Shown: positions 34,213-43,545 of the stretch, piece by piece | Layout: each line of letters begins with the position of its first letter | Position numbering within the stretch: the stretch's first letter is position 1 | Source of the DNA: Chryseobacterium nakagawai | Lineage (GTDB): Bacteria; Bacteroidota; Bacteroidia; Flavobacteriales; Weeksellaceae | Direction of reading: 5' to 3' | Length of the DNA stretch: 64,000 nt | NCBI RefSeq assembly: GCF_900637665.1 | Contig: NZ_LR134386.1 | Span: 1,790,501-1,854,500, forward strand | Translations under genes and position numbers: made by a program | Notes under the pieces: model-generated | Told to the model about the DNA's origin: nothing | Seen by the model: only the letters and a program-made list of their open reading frames with translations | Databases searched by the model: none

Positions 34213-35082
34213 ATGACAAATACATTGGCTTTCGAAATATTAAGAGGAAAATGGTTGATGAATCTCTCTTCTTTGGTACAGTACGAAAAAATAGCAAATC
34301 GAATTCTTCAGGGAGAATTTGTTGGAAGTCCTGTAGATAGAAAGGCTTTTAATGCATTATATGAAGAAGGCGGTTTCGGAGGTGGTCCAATATCTTCTAC
34401 TGAGGAAGAAAAACATATTGGATATGTTAAGATAACTGGTCCTATGTTGGCTTACGGGGATTATTGTTCCTATGGAGCAGATGATTATTTGTATGTCCTA
34501 CGTAAGTTGAACAACAATGACAAAGTATCAGCAATTGTAGTTGATGTAGATGGTCCTGGTGGAGCTGTAGCAGCAATCAATGCTTTTAAAGAATTTAAAT
34601 CAGAAAAGAAAAAACCAATTGTTGCATTATGTGATAGTTGTTTTTCCCTTCATTATTGGCTAGTTTGTCTTATAGCTGATCATGTAATGGCAAAAGGTAA
34701 CATATCGTCCGGATTTGGATCTATAGGGGTTACAAGTATTTTGGTAGATGGTAGGGAAGCAATGAAGAATGATGGATATGCAGTAATGATTATTAATGCT
34801 CCGGGATCTGAATTGAAAAATCAAGCTATGCAAGATTTTTATTCTGGGAAAGATGAAGAATTTATCAAAAGATTACAAGCAGAAATGTTACCGATAAGAG
34901 AAAACTTCATTGCTGATGTAAAAATTGCATTTCCTGACATTGCAACAGATGAAAGAATTTTTAAAGCGGATACATTTAATGCTGAAGAATCATTAAAATT
35001 TAAGATGATTCATAGTATTGGAAACGAAAAGAAAGCCTTTGAGTTAGCGAAGGTATTAGGTGAAATGAATAATAATAACTAA
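34213..35082 (+). CDS. Head maturation protease, S49 (SppA-like)
   Basis: The 289-residue protein has the S49 core: VDVDGPGGAVAA (about 110-121), the nucleophile region ALCDSCFSLHYWL (Ser about 141-144) and the later Gly/Ile-rich ISSGFGSIGVTSILVDGRE. Phage S49 proteases cut scaffold and capsid precursors in prohead maturation. The next gene is the putative capsid gene with a long N-terminal extension, a natural substrate. Confidence 0.83.
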   Translation: MTNTLAFEILRGKWLMNLSSLVQYEKIANRILQGEFVGSPVDRKAFNALYEEGGFGGGPISSTEEEKHIGYVKITGPMLAYGDYCSYGADDYLYVLRKLNNNDKVSAIVVDVDGPGGAVAAINAFKEFKSEKKKPIVALCDSCFSLHYWLVCLIADHVMAKGNISSGFGSIGVTSILVDGREAMKNDGYAVMIINAPGSELKNQAMQDFYSGKDEEFIKRLQAEMLPIRENFIADVKIAFPDIATDERIFKADTFNAEESLKFKMIHSIGNEKKAFELAKVLGEMNNNN

Positions 35083-35099
35083 AATAAAATTTAATAACG

Positions 35100-37271
35100 A
35101 TGAAAAAACCAAAGTATGATGCCGTTGTGGCTTATGCATTATCGGCTTTAGGTATTCAATCACTTCCTGTTGGAGAAGAAGGACAACTTGATCTTTCTGC
35201 TGAACAGGAAAATATTTTGAGAAATGATTTTCCGGGGGATAATTATGAGACTTTTGTTGTACGAGCTAATAATTATTTGAAAGCCGAAGCTACTCAAGTA
35301 GCTGAGGAAAAAGCTCACAAAGAATCAGAGAAAAATAAGGTAAATAATATCTTATCTGGAGCACTTGATGAAGGCGAAGATCCAGAGGCTGATCCGGAAA
35401 AAACAGCTGAAAAAGTAGTGAGTAAAGTAAAAAAACAAGGTGCTGTCATTGACAAATTGATGATGGAACCTGAAACAGAATCATCAGTAAAAAATATTGT
35501 GAAAAAAGCATTAGTAGGAACTGCACTGGCAGTTTCTTTATCATCAGATACACACTTGTTTGGGCAAAATGCAGAAGCAAATAATAAAATTTTTGCTTTT
35601 GAAAATCGAAATTGGAATCAGAGAGCCGCTGGGAAATCTGCTGCTAAAACAGATTTTACAGACGTTTCAACAGTTGCAAGATTAAATGATGACTTAAAAG
35701 AGTATTATGTTCAAAATCCTACTGTTATTCAAGATCTTTATAAAGATAGGTTTGGTTTGCCTTCATTCTGGCCAAAAAGATTCGGGGTAATTGACATGGT
35801 GCAAGATGCAGTGATGGATATTGGTAATGTAACTGAAGCAAGAAAGCCTGATTGGACTCCTGGTGTTGAGTTTTTTATTGATGCTGAAAAAAGGAAAATT
35901 TATAGAATTCAAATCGATTTAGAATTCGATGGTTATCAACTCCAGGAATTGGAAACTTCTTGGTTGGCTTCTATTTATAATTTTGATGGAAGTTCTCCAT
36001 ACAAAAACAGCTTTGTTGCATTTTTAATAAAAACTAAAATTGATCCACAGGCTAGACTTGAAGACAGAATTGCAGCAATTAATGCAGTATATGTTGAAAA
36101 GCCAAAAGGAATTAAAGCTAAAGGTCATTTTCTTCATAGACAAAATGGGCTAAGATATCAGATCTATAGTTTTATTTCAAACAAAAAAATTAAACCTTAC
36201 ATTTCAAAGGTAGGTAAATTTAGTGCTGCAAATGCATATCCTTATGTTAAAGGTATGGTAGAGGATCTTCCGGTTGATTACAGAAAACGATTAGGGCTTA
36301 AATTTTATATGGCTCCGTCAAATATTGTAAAAGTCCGAGAAAGTTATAAGAAAATTATGGCTTTAAACAATGATTATACTACGAATGTAATTAATTATGT
36401 TGAAGGATATCCTAATATAGAGTTTGAAGGACTTATTGATTTGGAAGGGTCTAACGTAATGTTTATTACGGATGAAAATAATATTGAAATCCTTGAATAT
36501 CTTCCGACAGAAAAAGCAGTATACAGAATGGAAACTCAGAAGAGAATGATGTTCATTCATGCTGATTATAGAACTGGCTGTTCATTTGTTTTTTCTGGAT
36601 TCGTGCTTCCGGATAATTCAAATTTCTTGGGTCAAGCTCAATTTATATTTGTTAATGATGAGCCTCTATTTTCTAAAGATTTCCATGTTCCTATTTATGG
36701 TAAAGCAGCAAGTGCACCATTGGAAATTACCTTTAACAGACTTCAGGTTCATGCTGAATTAATTTCCGATGTATACAAACTTGAAGGTTTGCCAAAAGGA
36801 ACTATTGTTGAAATCTTAGGAAATAAGAATATGGTAACACCTTCAGTACTGAAGAAAAAGACTTCTTCAAATAGCGGAAACTTAGATTTAACAGCGGATT
36901 TTAATCCTAAGATAACTGGGTCAGTAACTCTTATTGTACAAGCTGATGGTACTTACAAGGAAGTAAAAAGGGTAAGTGAATTTCCTACAGCTCCCAACAG
37001 TACATTTAAGTTTTCTGTAGATCCAGAAGTGCTTGATGCCTATGATGGGCTGATTCAAAAGTATGAAGGAAGTGCTCCTGCTACATTAACAGAAATTGTA
37101 AATGGTAACGAAGGAATTGAGTTAACAATTTACGGATCTGAACAAGCATATACCGTCGATAATGTTGATGATAAGATTGTTGTTAATTCAGTGGCTGTTT
37201 TAAATACTGATGATAAGTGGATTACACTTAAAAACTTTGCTGGAATTTGGTTTGAAATAGCCAGAGGATAA
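35100..37271 (+). CDS. Putative major capsid protein with N-terminal scaffold-like extension
   Basis: The 723-residue protein directly follows the protease. Residues 1-150 are acidic and helical (DEGEDPEADPEKTAEKVVSKVKKQ), like an internal scaffold or delta domain. From about 160 (NKIFAFENRNWNQRAAG) a long mixed alpha/beta region follows, as expected of a capsid fold, and the C-terminal ~170 residues look like beta-sandwich decoration. No motif proves capsid identity. The call rests on size, position after the S49 protease, and absence of another candidate. Confidence 0.7.
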   Translation: MKKPKYDAVVAYALSALGIQSLPVGEEGQLDLSAEQENILRNDFPGDNYETFVVRANNYLKAEATQVAEEKAHKESEKNKVNNILSGALDEGEDPEADPEKTAEKVVSKVKKQGAVIDKLMMEPETESSVKNIVKKALVGTALAVSLSSDTHLFGQNAEANNKIFAFENRNWNQRAAGKSAAKTDFTDVSTVARLNDDLKEYYVQNPTVIQDLYKDRFGLPSFWPKRFGVIDMVQDAVMDIGNVTEARKPDWTPGVEFFIDAEKRKIYRIQIDLEFDGYQLQELETSWLASIYNFDGSSPYKNSFVAFLIKTKIDPQARLEDRIAAINAVYVEKPKGIKAKGHFLHRQNGLRYQIYSFISNKKIKPYISKVGKFSAANAYPYVKGMVEDLPVDYRKRLGLKFYMAPSNIVKVRESYKKIMALNNDYTTNVINYVEGYPNIEFEGLIDLEGSNVMFITDENNIEILEYLPTEKAVYRMETQKRMMFIHADYRTGCSFVFSGFVLPDNSNFLGQAQFIFVNDEPLFSKDFHVPIYGKAASAPLEITFNRLQVHAELISDVYKLEGLPKGTIVEILGNKNMVTPSVLKKKTSSNSGNLDLTADFNPKITGSVTLIVQADGTYKEVKRVSEFPTAPNSTFKFSVDPEVLDAYDGLIQKYEGSAPATLTEIVNGNEGIELTIYGSEQAYTVDNVDDKIVVNSVAVLNTDDKWITLKNFAGIWFEIARG

Positions 37272-37278
37272 TATTAAC

Positions 37279-37298
37279 AGGGCTTCTCTGGAAGCCCT
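37279..37298 (+). other. Hairpin after the capsid gene
   Basis: AGGGCTTC and GAAGCCCT enclose TCTG. There is no T-run, so it may be an attenuator or mRNA-stabilising stem between the abundant capsid message and downstream genes. Confidence 0.6.
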
Positions 37299-37317
37299 TC
37301 TGTAAAAAAATCATAAA

Positions 37318-38133
37318 GTGGCGTTAAAAGTTTTAGATAAAAAACGAGTTGGTGTTGGTGGTCCTGGTAAAAAGTCGAAATATGCCTATGCATACCTTAC
37401 GGATGATATAAGTTATTTCCCTCCGACAGATTCTACTGAAATAGTTCTAGTAGGAGATATCTTGTTGAAGCCTGGTTCTACAGTTGTTAAGCTTTACGTC
37501 ACTTTACCCTCTCAGGAATATTCTTACGAATCCATTGGAGAAAAGGATAATCGGGCGTTTAAAGTAAAATTTATCGGGACGCATCCAGGTACTGAAATTG
37601 AAGCTTTAGAATTTGCCAAAAAAAATCAGGACTCAGATTTCATTATTGTTATTCCTGAAGGTATTAACACTGATAAAGCGAAAGTCTTAGGAACTCCTAA
37701 TTGTCCGCTTACTTTTCGATCATCACATAAAAGTGGGAAAGATGGAAGTAAATTCGAATTAACATTTGAACAGGAAGTACCATCAGAAGACGTTTATCTT
37801 CATTATACTGGAAGATTGAGCACTGAAGGGGATATTCCTTCATGGAATCCTATATCTGGAAATCTCCCTCCTGAAGGTGTTTATAATGTAATTTCACTCT
37901 CTGATTTGATGTTTACAGATGGAAGTGTTTCCGATTTTTCAACACCTGGAAAGAGAATAACGCTTATCGGAAATGATAATTCTATGGGAGGATTTATGAC
38001 GTTAATTACAGGAACAAAAATTTTTCTTCGGAAAAATAAACCTTGGAAATCCATTAAAGGGAGTAGTATTACTTTAGAGTCTTATACTTCCAGTGATTCT
38101 CAAACAAAACTTATTGAAATTCAAAGAACTTAA
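37318..38133 (+). CDS. Virion protein with shared attachment module (paralogue 1)
   Basis: The 271-residue protein starts with GTG. Its first ~165 residues match the N-terminus of the tailspike and of the next gene, sharing QEYSYESIG, FKVKFIGTHPGTEIEALEFAK, KVLGTP and FELTFEQEV. The C-terminal part ends in LIEIQRT, like the end of paralogue 2. Located after the capsid gene, it may be a tail-tube or head decoration protein. Function inferred only from context. Confidence 0.65.
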   Translation: MALKVLDKKRVGVGGPGKKSKYAYAYLTDDISYFPPTDSTEIVLVGDILLKPGSTVVKLYVTLPSQEYSYESIGEKDNRAFKVKFIGTHPGTEIEALEFAKKNQDSDFIIVIPEGINTDKAKVLGTPNCPLTFRSSHKSGKDGSKFELTFEQEVPSEDVYLHYTGRLSTEGDIPSWNPISGNLPPEGVYNVISLSDLMFTDGSVSDFSTPGKRITLIGNDNSMGGFMTLITGTKIFLRKNKPWKSIKGSSITLESYTSSDSQTKLIEIQRT

Positions 38134-38146
38134 AAAATTATCAATC

Positions 38147-38980
38147 ATGTCTTATACATTAAAAAAATTAAGTAAGCCTGCTGCTGGTGCAGGTGCGCCA
38201 ACTACAGGAAATAAATATGCTTATCTTGTTCCTGTTGATGACTTAGTATCACATCCTAATCCTGATGGAAATAATGTTTTATTAGTTGGACAGCCTGTTT
38301 TTAAAGAAAACAAGGGAATGATCCCGATTTACATTACAAATTCATCCCAGGAATTTTCCTATGAATCACAGGGAGAACAGGATGCAAGGAGCCATAAGGT
38401 GAAATTTATTGGAACTCATCCGGGAACTGAACTTGAAGCTCTGGAATTTGCTCAGAATAATTTGGACAAAGAGTTTATTGTCTATATTCCGGGTTGCAAT
38501 TCAAATGATCAAAAGAAAGTTTTAGGAAGACCTTGTGCTCCACTTATTTTCCGATCCAATCATAAAGGGGGGAAAGATGGTAGTAAATTTGAATTTACAT
38601 TCGAGCAGGAAGTCGGCAGTAAATATGTTTACTTTTTATATGATGGCCCTTTAATGCCCCAAGAACAATTATATTCAGAGGTTGACTTTACCACGGCTTT
38701 AACTTCATTGCAGACAGTGCAAAAAGTAAAAACAACGGCTACAACTCAGGCTTTAAAGATCAGTTCTTTAGATAATGTCACAGCTACGCAGATAACCTTT
38801 ATAGGACAAGAAAAAGATAATGCGAAAGCTGGCACTATTTCAACTGATTTAGCGGGTGCAAATTTTCTTATTATTACTAAGGATGGGCTACAATGGAAAG
38901 CAATAGATGGGTCTACAATCACATTTGAAATTTATCATGCAGGAAGTAAAGTGATTCTTCTTGAAAGATGGAGAACTTAA
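38147..38980 (+). CDS. Virion protein with shared attachment module (paralogue 2)
   Basis: About 277 residues from ATG 38147 (an upstream frame extension to 38093 lies in the previous gene). It repeats the same module: SQEFSYESQGEQD, HKVKFIGTHPGTELEALEFA, KVLGRPCAPL, FEFTFEQEVGS. The C-terminal domain differs until its end (VILLERWRT). Tandem arrangement with paralogue 1 indicates duplication. Confidence 0.65.
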   Translation: MSYTLKKLSKPAAGAGAPTTGNKYAYLVPVDDLVSHPNPDGNNVLLVGQPVFKENKGMIPIYITNSSQEFSYESQGEQDARSHKVKFIGTHPGTELEALEFAQNNLDKEFIVYIPGCNSNDQKKVLGRPCAPLIFRSNHKGGKDGSKFEFTFEQEVGSKYVYFLYDGPLMPQEQLYSEVDFTTALTSLQTVQKVKTTATTQALKISSLDNVTATQITFIGQEKDNAKAGTISTDLAGANFLIITKDGLQWKAIDGSTITFEIYHAGSKVILLERWRT

Positions 38981-39005
38981 TAAGACCAAATAAATAACTG
39001 AAAAA

Positions 39006-39035
39006 ATGCGTCACAACTTATTAGTGTGACGCATT
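39006..39035 (+). terminator. Terminator hairpin containing late promoter 3 motif
   Basis: ATGCGTCACA (39006-39015) pairs perfectly with TGTGACGCAT (39025-39034), followed by TTTATTTT. Here the promoter 10-mer doubles as the left arm of the upstream terminator. Confidence 0.75.
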
Positions 39036-39044
39036 TTATTTTCG
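39008..39044 (+). promoter_or_regulatory. Phage late promoter 3 (portal operon)
   Basis: GCGTCACAAC at 39008-39017, 19 bases, TATTTTCG at 39037-39044. The first ATG follows only 4 bases later, so the message would be leaderless or use a later start. Confidence 0.7.
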
Positions 39045-39048
39045 CTCT

Positions 39049-39333
39049 ATGGAAGGACAAAAAACAATAACTCCAGTTAGAGCTTTAGAAATAATGAGAG
39101 AGATGAGCCGACAAGGAATCCCTTTTAATTTCAAATATCTTTCATACAATGAAACAGAAAAAAAATCTGATGGATTTAAGTCTGAGGAAAAAATATTTTT
39201 AGCACAAGGGTACAGAAGAAATCAAAGTAATAAACATGAGGTTTTAGTAAGTTTTGTACGTATTTCAGGAGAGAGAAGACAGTTTTATTATCCACTTCTT
39301 ATAGAATTTAATGGAATAAAAGTTAAAGCATGA
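39049..39333 (+). CDS. Hypothetical protein upstream of portal
   Basis: Up to 94 residues (METs at 1, 16 and 19). It contains ALEIMREMSRQGIPFNFKYLSYN and a beta-rich rest. It overlaps the portal start by 4 bases. If the message starts at the usual distance from the -7 box, ATG 39049 would be leaderless; ATG 39094 is the alternative. Possibly a head or connector accessory protein. Confidence 0.6.
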   Translation: MEGQKTITPVRALEIMREMSRQGIPFNFKYLSYNETEKKSDGFKSEEKIFLAQGYRRNQSNKHEVLVSFVRISGERRQFYYPLLIEFNGIKVKA

Positions 39334-40697
39334 TTAATAGAGATTTAGATATTGAAAAACATGGAAAAAATGCTATTATTTCTAATCCTGTAGCATGTTT
39401 TTCGTATCAGGTAGAAGAAATTGAGCGTGATTCACCTCGTAATGGAAATTCTGATTATTTTGAATGGTCACAAACATATTCTTTTGCCGATGGGCTAGAG
39501 CTCATTCCATACGGCAGATATAATGATATGCCACAGTTACTCCGAAACACTATTTACCGTAATCCAAATATTCCCGGAGTAATGGAAAAAAAACAGCAAT
39601 TATTGTGGGGACAGGGACCGCATTTATATCGGACAATTTATGAGGATAAAAAACCCCAGAGAGAATGGGTTGAAGATTCAGAAATTCAGAGCTGGCTTGA
39701 AAGTTTTGACCACTTAACTTATTTAGAAAAAACTATACAGGATTTTAATTTCATGCAAGGTAGTTTTTCAAAAATAGTGAATGCGAAATCAACTCGTATG
39801 GGTGTTAATTTTATTCATTCTTTAGAACATATAAACCCATTATGGGCAAGGTTGGCAAGAAAAGATAATGCTCCGGAAGCAACTCATGCATTGATTTCAG
39901 ATTCATGGAAAGCATTTCAACCAACAGGTTACCGGGACTATCCATTGTTTGATCCTCTTAACCCTGGTAAAAGTCCAATTTCAGTTTTTTATTCAAAGCT
40001 TTATTCCTTTGCAACTGATTTTTATAGCATTCCAACAATTTTAGGAGCTTTAGAATGGATTAATAGGGACACTGCAGTCCCTTTAATTCTTAAAGCTTTA
40101 GGTAAGAATTCGATCAATGCGAAATATCATGTAACATCACCATCTATTTTTTGGGATGATAAAAGAAAACAAATACAAGAAGAATGCTTAAGTAAAAATA
40201 TTGATTATGAAGAAAGTATGTTGGAAGAATATGAAAGAAACCTCTTTAAATCTATCATTCAAACTTTATCAGGAGATGAAAGCGCAGGTAAAATATGGCA
40301 TACAAAAACATTACTTTCTCCTGATGGGGCTAATTTAATAGAATTAGGTTGGACCATTACTCCTATTGATCAGAATATTAAAGATTTTGTAGAAACGCAG
40401 ATTAAAATTGCTGATAAATCTGCAAGTGCAGTATCAGCTGCGGTTGGAATTCATAAATCATTAGGAGGAATTACAGATTCGGGTAAATCAGATAGTGGTT
40501 CTGAGCAACTTTATGCTTACACAATGTTTAAACTTATTGGGGTCAAGATCCCTGAAATGATTGTAACAAGAGCAATTAATCATGCTATAAAAACTAATTT
40601 TCCTAAAAAAAACCTACAATTAGGCTTCTATCACGAAGAAGCACAACGTCAAGAAGATCAAAGTTCAAAAAATCGCTTAAATAACCAACCAACATGA
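39330..40697 (+). CDS. Phage portal protein
   Basis: The 455-residue protein has features of Bacteroidetes phage portals: YGRYNDMPQLLRNTIYRNPNIPGVMEKKQQLLWGQGP in the N-terminal third, and a C-terminal region with DKSASAVSAAVGIHKSLGG and KFPEMIVTRAINHAIKTNFP-like helices. The portal forms the dodecameric ring at the packaging vertex. Its end overlaps the next gene as ATGA. Confidence 0.82.
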   Translation: MINRDLDIEKHGKNAIISNPVACFSYQVEEIERDSPRNGNSDYFEWSQTYSFADGLELIPYGRYNDMPQLLRNTIYRNPNIPGVMEKKQQLLWGQGPHLYRTIYEDKKPQREWVEDSEIQSWLESFDHLTYLEKTIQDFNFMQGSFSKIVNAKSTRMGVNFIHSLEHINPLWARLARKDNAPEATHALISDSWKAFQPTGYRDYPLFDPLNPGKSPISVFYSKLYSFATDFYSIPTILGALEWINRDTAVPLILKALGKNSINAKYHVTSPSIFWDDKRKQIQEECLSKNIDYEESMLEEYERNLFKSIIQTLSGDESAGKIWHTKTLLSPDGANLIELGWTITPIDQNIKDFVETQIKIADKSASAVSAAVGIHKSLGGITDSGKSDSGSEQLYAYTMFKLIGVKIPEMIVTRAINHAIKTNFPKKNLQLGFYHEEAQRQEDQSSKNRLNNQPT

Positions 40698-41599
40698 TAA
40701 AAGCAAATATTCTATTCGATAAAACAGGTTCCGGATCTTCAGAAATTTTGGAAGTTCTTGGAATTAATGATGCTGATATTGATATAAACCATATTTGGCA
40801 ACAGTTAAGGGCGTCTACTAAAAAAATCATTAAAATTATTGGTTCTACCAATTATGATATCGCTGTACAACTATATAATAATGGAGATTTAGAAGATGAA
40901 TACTTATCAATTATTCGTTATGCAATAGCATTAGATGCATTTCGCAATTACGCACCTCTTACAGACCTTGCATTTACTACACAGGGCCGATCATTCAGGA
41001 ATGATGAACATAACAGAGTTCCATGGGAATGGCAGATCGATAAATCTGATGCGGCAATGGAAAAATCTTATTATGCAATTGTGAATGAAATTATACAATA
41101 TATCGTTGAAGATGAAGAATTAGAGCAATCAGATTATATGCTCCAATTTTCAGGTTTATTTGTTCCTGATATTTTTGAATTTCAAAAGTATGTACACATC
41201 AATGATTCTTATTTACTTTATTTCATGCTCGCTCCATCGATGATGCTATTTGAACATAAAGAAATACTCACTAGGGTTGGAAGTAAATTGGAAGAATTAA
41301 AAAAGAATCAAGACTCTTATATTTTTCGATTAATCCAAAATAGTTCTGTCCTCTTCGCTATGAAAGATGGGTTGAAAAAGTTTTCAATTCAATTATTTCC
41401 TCAAGGCACAATGAAGGCAGGAAAATCAGACAAAAGATCAGCTACAGGTTATGATATTGAGTCAACAGTCAATTATTATGATTCGGAACTAAAATCTCTA
41501 CTATTGTTAATTGAAAATGAGATTAAGAAATCAAAAGGAATTGTCGTTGAAAGAAGAAAAATCAATTTTGATTCTACAGATGGATTTGTCACAATGTAA
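40694..41599 (+). CDS. Putative head-tail connector (DUF6712-like)
   Basis: The 301-residue protein is translationally coupled to the portal. It is mainly helical with beta segments (DAFRNYAPLTDLAFTTQGRSFRNDEHNRVPWEWQIDKSD). Similar-length proteins next to portals in Bacteroidetes phages are classed in DUF6712, a likely connector component. The family assignment is from memory and position. Confidence 0.6.
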   Translation: MIKANILFDKTGSGSSEILEVLGINDADIDINHIWQQLRASTKKIIKIIGSTNYDIAVQLYNNGDLEDEYLSIIRYAIALDAFRNYAPLTDLAFTTQGRSFRNDEHNRVPWEWQIDKSDAAMEKSYYAIVNEIIQYIVEDEELEQSDYMLQFSGLFVPDIFEFQKYVHINDSYLLYFMLAPSMMLFEHKEILTRVGSKLEELKKNQDSYIFRLIQNSSVLFAMKDGLKKFSIQLFPQGTMKAGKSDKRSATGYDIESTVNYYDSELKSLLLLIENEIKKSKGIVVERRKINFDSTDGFVTM

Positions 41600-41609
41600 A
41601 GTTTGAAAT

Positions 41610-42494
41610 ATGCATATTATAGAAATTTTAGAGTTAGATAAAAGATTTTTCATCCCTGAAAATATGGGACAATGTGATCGGCGACAATATCTTGATATGT
41701 CTAAACTTGTTTTGATGTACCAGATGGCAGAGATTAACCTTAGTCAATTTAGATCATTAGGATTCTATTCCTTGATGAATATGAAATATGAAAAAAATGG
41801 ATCTGATATTGCAGAACTTGAGAAAATGCAAAATGTTTACACCTGTTCTGAGCTTTTAAATTCGTTTTTTAATATTGATGATGAAAACCGAATGCATCTG
41901 ATCCAGGATTATACTCATAATCCAATAAAGAATGTTAAGTATAAGGCCATGACATTTATAGGGCCAAAAGATCAGTTTCAGGGGATGACCTATGGAGAAA
42001 TGGAAGATGGATTGGGTGAGCTAAATAATTTCAATAAGACAGGAGAATTTGAAAGCTTAATAAAACTTTTTGCTATATTTTATAAACGTCCAAAAGAAAG
42101 ATATAAGGTTATCAATATGGAAAAACGTATTGAATTTTTTAAATTTCTTGATGTAAGGTATGTTTATGGTTTTTATTTGCTTTTTGTCTCATTTTTTAAT
42201 TATCTAACAACAGAATGTCAATTATTAGTTGACGGTAAAGAAATAGATCTCACTTTAATATTCAGTAAAAATACTGGAGTAGGAGAAAACTCAATTGATG
42301 AAGAACATGAATCATTAGGATTAAGATCTACTTCATTTCAATTGGCAGAAAGTGGGGTTTTTGGAACACTTGAAGAATTGAGAGAAAGTGACGCTTTTGA
42401 AGTTTTAATTCGAATGTATGATCTTGTAGTCCGGAGTATAAGTGAACAAAAGCAATTGGATGATTTAAAGAATAAAAATAGAAGTAATGATTGA
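41610..42494 (+). CDS. Hypothetical protein of the connector region
   Basis: 294 residues, helical and acidic, no motif recognised. Its C-terminus overlaps the next gene by 8 bases. Context suggests a connector or tail-completion function. Confidence 0.6.
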   Translation: MHIIEILELDKRFFIPENMGQCDRRQYLDMSKLVLMYQMAEINLSQFRSLGFYSLMNMKYEKNGSDIAELEKMQNVYTCSELLNSFFNIDDENRMHLIQDYTHNPIKNVKYKAMTFIGPKDQFQGMTYGEMEDGLGELNNFNKTGEFESLIKLFAIFYKRPKERYKVINMEKRIEFFKFLDVRYVYGFYLLFVSFFNYLTTECQLLVDGKEIDLTLIFSKNTGVGENSIDEEHESLGLRSTSFQLAESGVFGTLEELRESDAFEVLIRMYDLVVRSISEQKQLDDLKNKNRSND

Positions 42495-42954
42495 GCCAAA
42501 TACTTTAAGGGAAAAGATTGCAGAAATAAGGCCTTATATACCTGAAATTAAATCTGTTAAATTCGTTGTAGATGATGATGAATTTGCAGCCGAATTAAAA
42601 GATCATGCTGTTAATGATAATATTTTGTTGGTAGTTGTTGTACCATCTTTTAACGGTTTTGGGAAAGAAGATGAAAGCGGAATAAGAAGTTTTCTTCAGT
42701 TTTTCTTGATGGAAAAAATAGATTTTAAGCATTTTAAAACCCAGGATCAGTATATTGATGTTTTTCAGAAGGTTTTGATTGTGCTAAGAAAATTTCTTAA
42801 ACATATTTTTCACGCGTCAGAAAGTGATGAAAGTGTGAATTGTTTATCGATGAATTTGGATTATTCGTCATTAAAGATTAATCCGGTTACAAAGAAATCT
42901 CAATGTAATGGATGGGTGATCGAGATTGATGAAGAAAAATATGAAGATTTTTAG
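42487..42954 (+). CDS. Hypothetical protein of the connector region
   Basis: 155 residues with alternating strands and helices (IKSVKFVVDDDEFAAELKDHAVNDNILLVVVVPSF). Possibly a neck or tail-terminator protein by position. No family assigned. Confidence 0.6.
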   Translation: MIEPNTLREKIAEIRPYIPEIKSVKFVVDDDEFAAELKDHAVNDNILLVVVVPSFNGFGKEDESGIRSFLQFFLMEKIDFKHFKTQDQYIDVFQKVLIVLRKFLKHIFHASESDESVNCLSMNLDYSSLKINPVTKKSQCNGWVIEIDEEKYEDF

Positions 42955-42956
42955 CC

Positions 42957-43340
42957 ATGGATCTTTTAGAGAATAGAAAAGGAGGTGAAAGAATGATTTT
43001 CAATGCCTTTATAAATCGAACTTTACAAGCGCATTCAAAAAAGATTTATGAACAACAGCAGAAAAATATGCCACCATTTTCAGATAAAAGTTATGAAAAA
43101 AGAACTTTTGCTATAAATGATAATTCTTTAATCTATAGTCATAAGGGAATACTTCGACTAATGGATATGAAGAGGATTTCTTATCCTAATTCAAATAAAA
43201 AGTATATTCAGAAAAGAATTTATCCAACTTATAATAAAGTTTTTACTGCTCATTATAACGCAATTATGAAAAATTTGGCATATAATTTTACCGATGACAT
43301 TATTTCGGAATTAAAAAATGAAGTGGGAAATAAAAATTAA
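42957..43340 (+). CDS. Hypothetical protein, possible head-tail joining protein
   Basis: 127 residues, strongly basic (KKIYEQQQKNMPPFSDKSYEKRTF). Its position at the end of the portal operon and its size fit a head-tail joining or tail-completion protein. ATG 42993 is a shorter alternative start (MIFNAFINRT). Confidence 0.55.
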   Translation: MDLLENRKGGERMIFNAFINRTLQAHSKKIYEQQQKNMPPFSDKSYEKRTFAINDNSLIYSHKGILRLMDMKRISYPNSNKKYIQKRIYPTYNKVFTAHYNAIMKNLAYNFTDDIISELKNEVGNKN

Positions 43341-43421
43341 CAATGTTATATAAGTTTTTTAATTCTTTAACTTTAGCGAAATTTTAAAAAACACTTTTTT
43401 TAAAAAAAATAGTTCACTGTA

Positions 43422-43499
43422 ATGAGAAAATGTTTACTTTTGATTCAAGTAATTGTAATAATTTTTATTGTTGAAGTAGGCATTTTTATTCATTTTTGA
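43422..43499 (+). CDS. 25-residue hydrophobic peptide
   Basis: MRKCLLLIQVIVIIFIVEVGIF... is almost entirely a membrane segment. It lies between the portal operon and a lipoprotein gene. Translation is uncertain because of its size. Confidence 0.35.
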   Translation: MRKCLLLIQVIVIIFIVEVGIFIHF

Positions 43500-43545
43500 G
43501 AATCTATAAATTAAATACTTATTATTATTATCAATAAATTTAATT

